A stretch of 12,609 nucleotides of DNA from JARRRL01 sp037380725 (GTDB taxonomy: Bacteria; Pseudomonadota; Gammaproteobacteria; Pseudomonadales; JANQJO01). Of this stretch, positions 7,403-12,609 are shown piece after piece. The notes under the pieces were generated by a model. The model did not search any database. It was not told the origin of the DNA and saw only the letters and a list, made by a program, of their open reading frames with translations. Both the position numbers and the translations under genes were made by a program. The stretch's first letter is position 1; each line of letters opens with the position of its first letter. Location of the stretch: assembly GCA_037380725.1 (NCBI GenBank), contig JARRRL010000250.1:1-12609 (forward strand), read 5' to 3'.

Positions 7403-7637
7403 TCAGTTTGTCCTATGAATAACTGACTTTTTTGTCATGGAGCGTTGCTTCAAGTTCGTGTGGCTTATTATGTACTATTTTCGGTATCTGCGGAGCCTTC
7501 CTCTGTCAGGCAAGTTGTCGGTCTTGATTCATCCATAACTACTCCAAAGAGAGGGGTGAAACCTTCTCCTAAGTATGTGGATGTTCCCGTTTCCTTTCCG
7601 TTTCCTTTCGTTTGGCAGTGTTGGATTTTGAGCAAAG
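7403..7637. other. Divergent intergenic region between hydrolase and Rhs gene
   Basis: This region holds the promoter of the minus-strand hydrolase and whatever remains upstream of the Rhs frame. No good sigma-70 promoter or strong ribosome site points toward the Rhs gene. Open frames on either strand (for example minus 7468-7692) show no recognisable protein. An 11-base tandem repeat is present at 7588-7609. It looks like a recombination scar where the 5' part of an Rhs gene was lost. Confidence 0.4.
7588..7609 (+). repeat. Tandem 11-base repeat CGTTTCCTTTC x2
   Basis: CGTTTCCTTTC is present at 7588-7598 and 7599-7609 without a gap, followed by a partial third unit (GTTT). It is pyrimidine-rich and sits about 30 bases before the GTG assigned to the Rhs frame. 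It is probably a slippage product. Confidence 0.7.
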
Positions 7638-10139
7638 GTGAGCTTCCGGCGTAGTGCGGAACTTCTCCTCCGCATTCTGATTTACTGGCCACACCAACCC
7701 AGCGCCCTAAATCTTGGCTGTCCCGTTTGTGGTCCTACCGGCGGCAGCAAGGGCTTTACCAATGCGCTTGGTCAACGGCATCAGATTCTGACGATTTGCT
7801 ATGGTCCCTTGGGGGGCTTGCCGGACGTGGTCATTGAGCCGGATGGTTCGACGACGAAAATGGGATACGATTACCCGAACAGTCGCAAACTCAGTGAAAC
7901 GAGCAGCCGCACGAATTTGTTGGGGCATACGATTACCTTGGTGACTGAATACGAATACGATGCGCAAGATCGCGTCATTTTAACGCGTCATCCCGACGGT
8001 TCGGAAACCCATACCGAATACAATGCACTGGGCCTGGAAACCGCACACGTGGATGGTTTGGGTCGCCGAACGGAATATGTGTACGATCAACGCGGCAATC
8101 AAGTCGCGGTGTATTATCCCGATGGTACTGAGGAAAATAAAACGTGGGACCCCGCTGGCAATCTGGCCAGTGAAACGGATCGTGCGGGTAATACCACGTA
8201 TTACGAATACGATGTCGCCAATCGAAAAATTCAAACGACGCACGCCGATGGTTCGGTGGAGCGTGTGGAATACGACGCGGCGGGTCGTAGGACGGCGATG
8301 ATTGATGCGTTAGGTCGTCGTACCGAATACCGCTACAACGACATTGATCAACAGCTGGCGACAATTTTCCCCGATGGCAGTGAGACGACCAGTGCGTACG
8401 ATGCCTTATCTCGCCGCACTGCAACGACAGACCAAGCCGCTGTGCCAACGCGGTTTGACTATGATGCGCAGAGTCGACTGGTCGCAGTCAAGGATGCCCT
8501 GAATCAAGTGACCACTTATGCCTATGATGAGCAGGGCAATAAAGTGTCGCAAACGGATGCTAACGAGCACGTCACTGAGTGGGAATACGATACGATGGGT
8601 CGCGTTACGCAGCGGATTTTACCGTTGGGTCAGGGCGAATCTTTCACGTACGACAAGGCGGGTCAACGCCTGAGCCATACCGATTTTAATGGCGCGACCA
8701 CCACTTATTCTTATGACATCAATGGTCAAATCCTCGCGATTTATTACGCCGATGGCAGCCAGGAAGCGTTTACTTACGACGCCCTTGGCCGCCGCACGTC
8801 CGCCCTGCAAACCGCAAGCATGGGTGAGCAACGACAGACGACGTACGTTTATGATGCGATGGGTCGTTTAGTCCAAGAAACACAGCCGGATGGCACCAAA
8901 CTGGTGTATGGCTATGACCTCAATGGCAATAAAATAAGCTTAACCGTCACATTACCCGATGGCCGTGAACAGCTCACGACCTATACCTACGACGCGTTAA
9001 ATCGCCTAGAAACGGTAAGCAATGAAACCGGCGTTACGGGTTATGGCTATGACGCGGTTGGCAATCGCACTCATGTAATGCACCCCAATGGCAGCAGCCA
9101 AGTGTATCGTTATGACTACGATTACACCTTGGATGCCACAGGTCGACGCACAGGTATGGCTGAACAGGATGGTCGGGATACGCGTTATACCTATGATCCG
9201 CTGTATCGTTTGACCACCGAAATCATTACCGATCCGAATAAGCCAATGTACCAAGCCAGTTATACCTATGATGCCGTTGGTAATCGTATTCAAGGGGTGA
9301 TCGATGGTGTAACAACGGCGTATACTTATGATGCCAATGATCGGTTGCTGCAGCAAGGGGGCACGCAATACAGCTACGATGCCAATGGTAATCTGCTGAG
9401 CACCACCTTGGATGGCCTGACGACTGAGTACGTTTACGACAGTAAAAACAAGTTAATCAGCGCAGACACTGCAGATGGTGCCTTGGCCTTTAGCTACAAC
9501 GCCGATGGTATTCGCACTGGGAAGACGCGTGCGGGTGTGGCAACCCAGTACGTGGTGGATAGCAATCGGGATTATGCACAGGTGCTCGTAGAGAAAACGG
9601 GCACAGATGAGGTGGTTTATACCTTCGGTGATAACTTGGTTAGTCAAGATCGTAATGGCGCGGTGAATTTCTACCATTACGATGGGCTTGGCTCGACGCG
9701 GGCATTATCTGATGCCAGCGGCTCTTTAACAGATACCTATGATTATGAAGCCTTTGGTGAGGTGCTTACTCAGACAGGCGCGACAGTAAATAGTTATTTA
9801 TTTACGGGCGAGCAGTTTGATCAAGATCTTGATCAGTATTATCTGCGGGCGCGGTATTATAACCAGGCCACTGGGCGGTTTACGCAGCAAGATACTTGGA
9901 TGGGAGTTGATTCAGACCCCATCACTCTGAACAAATATGTTTATGCTAATGCAGATCCTGTAAATTGGACGGATCCAACAGGAAACTTCTCTATAGGCTC
10001 TGCGATGTCTGCTATAGGAAACTTTGCTAGGTTAGCAACGACAGCCACGATCAACGTGGGAAGAGCTGTGGCTGGCAGGGTTAATGGGACATCAATTCGA
10101 AATGTTGCTTCGCTTCGAACTAGGCTTTGGTTGAATTGA
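7638..10139 (+). CDS. Rhs/YD-repeat protein, 5'-truncated, ending before its toxin domain
   Basis: The 833-codon frame begins at GTG 7638, just after an in-frame stop at 7629, with no good ribosome site; the real start is doubtful. The first 50 residues are not Rhs-like. From about residue 55 (TNALGQRH, then IEPDGSTT) the protein is a run of roughly 25 YD repeats (YDAQDRV, YDAAGRR, YDALGRR, YDAVGNR and similar), which build the hollow Rhs cocoon. The Rhs-associated core occupies about residues 675-782 (YHYDGLGSTRALS, YLRARYYNQATGRFTQQDTW, NKYVYANAD) and ends with DPTG (779-782), the conserved boundary before the toxin tip. Some 51 variable residues follow, then TGA at 10137-10139. No signal peptide, PAAR or VgrG-linking region, or membrane segment is present, so export is not encoded here. 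Length and ends suggest a truncated, possibly silent Rhs gene. The family call is very secure; expression is uncertain. Confidence 0.85.
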   Translation: MSFRRSAELLLRILIYWPHQPSALNLGCPVCGPTGGSKGFTNALGQRHQILTICYGPLGGLPDVVIEPDGSTTKMGYDYPNSRKLSETSSRTNLLGHTITLVTEYEYDAQDRVILTRHPDGSETHTEYNALGLETAHVDGLGRRTEYVYDQRGNQVAVYYPDGTEENKTWDPAGNLASETDRAGNTTYYEYDVANRKIQTTHADGSVERVEYDAAGRRTAMIDALGRRTEYRYNDIDQQLATIFPDGSETTSAYDALSRRTATTDQAAVPTRFDYDAQSRLVAVKDALNQVTTYAYDEQGNKVSQTDANEHVTEWEYDTMGRVTQRILPLGQGESFTYDKAGQRLSHTDFNGATTTYSYDINGQILAIYYADGSQEAFTYDALGRRTSALQTASMGEQRQTTYVYDAMGRLVQETQPDGTKLVYGYDLNGNKISLTVTLPDGREQLTTYTYDALNRLETVSNETGVTGYGYDAVGNRTHVMHPNGSSQVYRYDYDYTLDATGRRTGMAEQDGRDTRYTYDPLYRLTTEIITDPNKPMYQASYTYDAVGNRIQGVIDGVTTAYTYDANDRLLQQGGTQYSYDANGNLLSTTLDGLTTEYVYDSKNKLISADTADGALAFSYNADGIRTGKTRAGVATQYVVDSNRDYAQVLVEKTGTDEVVYTFGDNLVSQDRNGAVNFYHYDGLGSTRALSDASGSLTDTYDYEAFGEVLTQTGATVNSYLFTGEQFDQDLDQYYLRARYYNQATGRFTQQDTWMGVDSDPITLNKYVYANADPVNWTDPTGNFSIGSAMSAIGNFARLATTATINVGRAVAGRVNGTSIRNVASLRTRLWLN
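9572..10015 (+). repeat. Rhs core segment duplicated downstream, copy 1
   Basis: This part of the Rhs core, starting at TTATGCACAGGTGCTCGTAG, recurs at 11192 with the same order of bases. By eye I count nine differences over the first ~137 bases. Similarity continues to just past the DPTG codons and then fades. This copy has an intact frame. Such core duplications allow homologous exchange of C-terminal tips. Confidence 0.9.
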
Positions 10140-10433
10140 ACCATTGGTAGAGTTCAATCCAGACTTCCTGAGAGTTTTGGCCGCGGAAAGTTAAATAAGA
10201 AGAGAGCAGGTTGGAGATGGAATGACGGTAAGGGCAATGGTGTTCGTGTAGACAAAGGAAGCCCTAAAAGCAGCTCGCCTTCTCAGCGTCCAGATCATGT
10301 TATTGTTAATAGCGGCGGGCGAGTAATCGGCAGGAATGGAAAACCGATTAACGGAAGTATCAAAGATAATCCTGTGGAGGCTCATATTCCGCTTAGAGAG
10401 TGGTTAACTTGGTCTAAATGGAATAGTCCATAA
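10140..10433 (+). pseudogene. Rhs C-terminal toxin-like domain cut off by an in-frame TGA
   Basis: Directly after the TGA at 10137-10139, the same reading frame continues for 97 codons to TAA 10431-10433. It encodes a domain typical of the end of polymorphic toxins: GWRWNDGKGNGVRVDKG, then SPSQRPDHVIVNSGG, GRNGKPINGSI, and finally HIPLREWLTWSKWNSP. The pattern is reminiscent of the polymorphic toxin type 17 (Ntox17) class, which I recall as a predicted nuclease; that assignment is from memory of the pattern and is moderate at best. The segment has no ATG or TTG codon, and its only GTG is at 10374, so it cannot be made independently. If the TGA were a sense codon, the product would be a normal 931-residue Rhs toxin. 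A putative immunity gene starts 14 bases after its stop, as expected for a toxin tip. It could be a real nonsense mutation, a base-call error, or readthrough. Confidence 0.7.
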
Positions 10434-10447
10434 GAGGATATAAAGAA

Positions 10448-10921
10448 GTGTCTGTAACACAACAATTAGTAAGATTAAATACTGAAGAGTTTAAAAAATA
10501 TTTGGAAGCTGACGAATTTGATGGTGTGTTAAGTTACGATGGGGTTGAAAAAATACGTTATCTAGATTTGGGTTGGGATGCTTCATTTTTTAGAAAGCTG
10601 CTTATGAGGTCGGATGATAACCATGATTTATGTAAGTTGTTAGAAGGAATGCATCGACTTGAATTTGACTGCGATGTGGCTGAGCAGCCATTATACCTTA
10701 CAGCTGAAGAGGTAAATAACTTAGTTGAGGAGGCTGAGAAAATAGATGTAACTTCAGTGCTTGAGTTGGCACCGAAAGATGTAGAAGATCTTAATTCATT
10801 ATTGAAAAGTGATTACGTTGAATATCCTGACGAAATATTTAGAGATACCTGGGCTGCTTTATTAGACTTTTATAAGTTTGCAAAATCTGAAGGGCAGCTT
10901 GTAGTCAATTGGTGGGATTAA
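10448..10921 (+). CDS. Putative immunity protein, YfbM/DUF1877-like
   Basis: The start is GTG 10448, with GAGG at 10434-10437 ten bases upstream. The product has 157 residues, is acidic, and has no signal peptide, so it is a cytosolic protein. It resembles the YfbM/DUF1877 family: the segment IRYLDLGWDASFFRKLL matches that family's LD-K-W-L pattern, followed by PLYLTAEEVNNLVEEAEKID and the closing LLDFYKFAKSEGQLVV. It lies immediately after the toxin-like tip, in the place always occupied by the cognate immunity gene of an Rhs protein, and is AT-rich like many such genes (22 G/C in the 60 bases from 10501). The role is therefore binding and blocking the tip encoded just upstream, by inference from position. 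The frame is intact although the toxin is not. The family match is moderate; the immunity role is likely. Confidence 0.68.
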   Translation: MSVTQQLVRLNTEEFKKYLEADEFDGVLSYDGVEKIRYLDLGWDASFFRKLLMRSDDNHDLCKLLEGMHRLEFDCDVAEQPLYLTAEEVNNLVEEAEKIDVTSVLELAPKDVEDLNSLLKSDYVEYPDEIFRDTWAALLDFYKFAKSEGQLVVNWWD

Positions 10922-11191
10922 TCAAGAGACTCAAACTTATAACCCCCCAGGGCTTGACCAAGGTACAACCAAATCGTACAACCGCCTCCAAGCTCATTGC
11001 CTTTGTTCAGGTCAGGCAAAAACAGCTGTTAATCAGACAAATTATGCCTGAGGTTAACGTTTGCAATTTCAAAAGTCGCGTCGGGGGTTTGTGACTGATA
11101 AAATGCTCGTTAGGCCTGAAATGATGTAAAAAACTGCGGTGCATCAGGGCTCTAGACGTATGGGTACGTAGGATGCGTCGGAGAAACTGTT
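10922..11191. other. Spacer of unknown origin between the two Rhs modules
   Basis: No gene is supported here. It is not Rhs-like in any frame I read. It contains a 7-base inverted repeat (TCAGGCA at 11012-11018 with TGCCTGA at 11045-11051) around the palindrome AACAGCTGTT (11021-11030). Near its right end lies TACGTAGGATGCGTCGG, similar in style to dispersed intergenic repeats. The Rhs core copy begins abruptly at 11192, so the right boundary is a recombination junction. Confidence 0.45.
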
Positions 11192-11621
11192 TTATGCACA
11201 GGTGCTCGTAGAGAAAACGGGCACAAATGAGGTGATTTATACCTTCGGCGATGACTTGGTCAGTCAAGAACGTAATGGTGCGGTGAATTTCTACCATTAC
11301 GATGGCCTTGGCTCAACGCGGGCATTATCGCTTTTTAACAGATACCTATGCTTATGAAGCCTTTGGTAAGGTTTTAAATCAAACGGGCGCGACGGAAAAT
11401 AGTTATCTATTTACCGGTGAGCAGTTTGATCAGGATCTTGATCAGTATTATTTGCGGGCGCGGTATTATGATCAGGGCACTGGGCGGTTTACGCAGCAAG
11501 ATACTTGGATGGGGCGGGATTTTGATCCGATTACTCTGAATAAGTATGTTTATGCTAATGCCGATCCGGCTAACAACATAGACCCGACGGGGAATTTCTC
11601 GATGGGTTCGGTTATGTCGGC
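11192..11621 (+). pseudogene. Second, displaced copy of the Rhs core (fragment with frameshift)
   Basis: This is a partial duplicate of the Rhs-associated core that starts without a start codon context at TTATGCACAGG and keeps VEKTGTNEVIYTFGDDLVSQ, YHYDGLGSTRALS and, in another frame, EQFDQDLDQYYLRARYYDQG through DPTGNFSMG. Alignment with the first copy (base 9661 against 11281) shows that 11 bases (TGATGCCAGCG) are missing after ATTATC near 11329, which breaks the frame. A second frame break follows near 11619. An ORF can be read from 11302 to 11733, but its N- and C-terminal ends are out-of-frame sequence. No complete protein can be made. It is the landing core of an orphan Rhs tip and provides homology for exchange with the main gene. 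Confidence 0.82.
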
Positions 11622-11625
11622 AATC
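11192..11625 (+). repeat. Rhs core segment duplicated, copy 2
   Basis: Homologous to 9572-10015; the start points are 1620 bases apart. The copy carries an 11-base deletion relative to the first copy and scattered, mainly third-position, differences. The two copies are in direct orientation, so recombination between them would delete tip 1 with its immunity gene and fuse the main Rhs gene to tip 2. Confidence 0.9.
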
Positions 11626-12168
11626 AATATACTGCAACTTTGGCAAGTACAGCTACGTCTGCATACAGTTTGTATGGCGCCGCTACAGATGAAGACGGGC
11701 TTACAGCTAAGGAGGCCGGCTGGGCTTTATTGATAGCAGCTTCAGGCCCTGCGGGCGGAAAGATCATAGGGCTTCTAGGTAAGTCAAAAGCCGCTAAAAA
11801 GTTATGTGAAAATGTATGCGGCTTGTTAAATAAGAGTAAAGTTATTGGTCCGGCAATTAAATTTAGAAGTCCAGGGTCAATAAACTTTACTCAAAGTAGT
11901 ATCAAAAGCACTTTTAAGAATGGCGGTAGTGTTGATGATCTGATTGCCGGTTTAAAATCAGGGGCTATTAAAGCTGATGGTCTGCCCCCCAATTCGAATA
12001 CTTAAAAAGGATGGAAAAATATTTTCGCTAGATAATAGAAGGTTGTATGCAGCGAAACAGGCTGGTGTGAAGGTTAAAACTGTGGGCGCTAGTCAAGACG
12101 AAATTTTAATAGAGTCATGGAAGTTCACTACTAAAAATGGTGGCTCTTCAATTAAATATAAAAAATAG
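11619..12168 (+). pseudogene. Orphan Rhs C-terminal toxin, ParB-like (LDNRRL), frame-disrupted
   Basis: Reading from GGC 11619 gives GNQYTATLASTATSAYSLYGA, a pretoxin segment with a hydrophobic stretch (EAGWALLIAASGPAGGKIIG), and then the toxin. The frame runs to a stop at 12003-12005, but homology moves to the +1 frame at the C6 tract 11985-11990: removing one C gives GLPPIRILKKDGKIFSLDNRRLYAAKQAGVKVKTV and runs to TAG 12166-12168. The pattern INFTQSSIKSTFKNGGSVDDLI, followed by PPIRI and LDNRRL, matches ParB-like tips of polymorphic toxins, a group predicted to be nucleases or nucleotide-handling enzymes. The fold call is from motif memory. With the base restored it would be a complete tip. 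Its immunity gene follows after 8 bases. It could be a true pseudogene, a sequencing indel, or a switchable tract. Confidence 0.68.
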
Positions 12169-12176
12169 GTAGATCA

Positions 12177-12437
12177 ATGAAAGATTTATTAGAAAAGATT
12201 GGTGCAGTTGAAGATCAATCGTCACTGGCAGAGTTTGTGCAAGGGTTGGCTGATGACTATTCTAATAACCCTGATGATTGGGAGAATAATAATTTGGAGT
12301 CCTTTTTGCGTGCTATGTCTTCATGGATTGAGGATATGGATAGTTATTATCAAAATACTGGGCAACCTTATAAAGAGAGAAATGTTTCTTGGAAAAACTT
12401 TGCCGATATTTTGGCTGCGGCAACGATGTATGAATAA
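12177..12437 (+). CDS. Putative immunity protein, DUF7660-like
   Basis: ATG 12177 is preceded by AGG at 12167-12169, overlapping the toxin stop codon, which implies translational coupling to the tip. The 86-residue product is acidic and cytosolic. Its pattern is that of a small family of tightly conserved proteins now called DUF7660, as I recall it: FVQGLADDYSNNPDDWENNNLESFLRAM, then SSWIEDMDSYYQNTGQP, then VSWKNFADILAAATMYE. The run W-E-N, W-I-E-D-M and the closing A-A-x-x-Y-E are the recognisable points. Its place right after a ParB-like tip argues that it neutralises that toxin. The frame is intact although the toxin is frameshifted. A shorter overlapping frame at 12199 is a shadow. Confidence 0.7.
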   Translation: MKDLLEKIGAVEDQSSLAEFVQGLADDYSNNPDDWENNNLESFLRAMSSWIEDMDSYYQNTGQPYKERNVSWKNFADILAAATMYE

Positions 12438-12521
12438 ATGGAAAACTGTAGCCTAATAGAAACCTAACGGTTCTGTCGCAAATAATTCGCCAAATACGGG
12501 TAGCCAGCTCTTTTCGACAGA

Positions 12522-12609
12522 TTACGCGGCTAACGCATAGAACAAGGCTACGGGAGACTCATCGTCTCCCAAAACATGCTGGCCTTTTTTCAGCATGCGC
12601 CAAAGTTCG
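12522..12609 (-). CDS. Transposase C-terminus, IS6-like (partial)
   Basis: On the minus strand, from the window edge to TAA (complement of 12522-12524), a frame encodes ELWRMLKKGQHV followed by GDDESPVALFYALAA. The pattern M-x-x-KGQ, then about a dozen residues, then F-x-x-LAA at the very end matches the C-terminus of IS6-family transposases, DDE enzymes that form cointegrates. Only about 28 residues are visible, so the catalytic residues cannot be checked; the nearby IS6-type terminus is the main support. If the element is complete beyond the window, it could mobilise the adjacent Rhs module by cointegration. Alternative: another small DDE transposase with a similar tail. Confidence 0.55.
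   Translation of the reverse strand, partial: ELWRMLKKGQHVLGDDESPVALFYALAA
12552..12597. repeat. Two adjacent perfect hairpins inside the transposase 3' end
   Basis: GGGAGAC-tcatc-GTCTCCC (12552-12570) and CATGCTG-gcctttttt-CAGCATG (12575-12597) are each perfect 7-base stems, separated by AAAA. On the minus strand the second is followed by TTTT, giving a terminator-like shape, although it lies in coding sequence. IS elements sometimes carry structures near their ends that affect read-through; here the role is a guess. Confidence 0.45.

Larger units (their letters stand above)
12469..12609 (-). mobile_element. End of an IS6-like insertion sequence
   Basis: GGTTCTGTCGCAAATAATTC, starting at 12469, closely matches the terminal inverted repeats known for the IS6 family (IS257/IS1216-type GGTTCTGTTGCAAA). 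The element reads leftward: its transposase ends 53 bases inside this terminus, a normal distance for the family. The other end and the 8-base target duplication are outside or not testable. The insertion lies 31 bases after the immunity gene stop. Confidence 0.6.

Noticed and set aside
7468..7692. Minus-strand open frame of 74 codons upstream of the hydrolase
   Set aside because: No recognisable motif and no ribosome site; it overlaps the Rhs frame start and is probably chance.
7975..9677. Several minus-strand and off-frame open frames inside the Rhs gene
   Set aside because: They are shadows caused by the regular codon pattern of YD repeats; composition is unlike real proteins.
10137..10139. 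TGA as a selenocysteine or programmed readthrough codon
   Set aside because: No stem-loop just downstream that resembles a SECIS element was seen, and toxin tips of this kind have no known need for selenocysteine; a mutation or error is simpler.
7638..10139. Internal direct repeats of the Rhs gene as a CRISPR or satellite array
   Set aside because: The periodicity is of YD protein repeats with diverged bases, not identical DNA units with spacers.
11109..11115. GTTAGGC, a possible integron attC core site between the two modules
   Set aside because: No RYYYAAC partner lies at a proper distance upstream and no folded attC-like arms are seen.
11302..11733. A 143-codon open frame reading through the second Rhs core as an independent gene
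   Set aside because: Its first and last parts are out of frame relative to the first Rhs copy; only the middle is core sequence, so it is a pseudogene segment.

Overview
The window reads as an accessory-rich stretch of a gammaproteobacterial chromosome, probably marine. The clues are a DsbA tail, Gly-rich outer-membrane lipoproteins, an EptA/PAP2 lipid A pair, a REP-associated (RAYT) transposase of the type common in Marinobacter- and Shewanella-like genomes, and Rhs toxin modules. The genus cannot be fixed from the sequence. The assembly is a draft: a 40-base N run lies inside one gene.

Layout. 1-255 holds the 3' end of dsbA. 338-1237 and 1330-1978 are two lipoprotein genes; the second carries the N gap, and its two halves rejoin in frame if a 3-base contig-end overlap is collapsed. 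1979-2467 has no convincing gene but contains repeats. 2468-4781 is an AT-rich two-gene operon encoding an EptA-type phosphoethanolamine transferase and an overlapping PAP2 membrane phosphatase, a pair expected to remodel lipid A or other phosphorylated envelope lipids. 5078-6082 (minus) is an intact RAYT/Y1 transposase with REP-like repeats beside it. 6290-7402 (minus) is a secreted alpha/beta hydrolase with a TPR-like N-terminal region.

The right 5 kb is a decayed Rhs polymorphic-toxin locus. 7638-10139 encodes a large YD-repeat protein that lacks any secretion or N-terminal module. It ends at a TGA, and the same frame continues for 97 codons beyond it as a toxin-like C-terminal domain. A YfbM/DUF1877-like putative immunity gene follows after 14 bases. 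After a 270-base spacer of unknown origin, the last part of the Rhs core is repeated (11192 onward) and leads into a different C-terminal domain, ParB-like with an LDNRRL motif. This copy is broken by three frame lesions and is followed after 8 bases by an intact DUF7660-like putative immunity gene. The right edge carries the end of an IS6-like insertion sequence.

Together the Rhs region looks like a main gene plus one displaced C-terminal cassette. Both toxin tips are out of ordinary translation, while both putative immunity genes are open. This is the most interesting part of the window. It fits a silent recombination reservoir or an immunity-only remnant. The families are known; the arrangement and the silencing lesions deserve checking.
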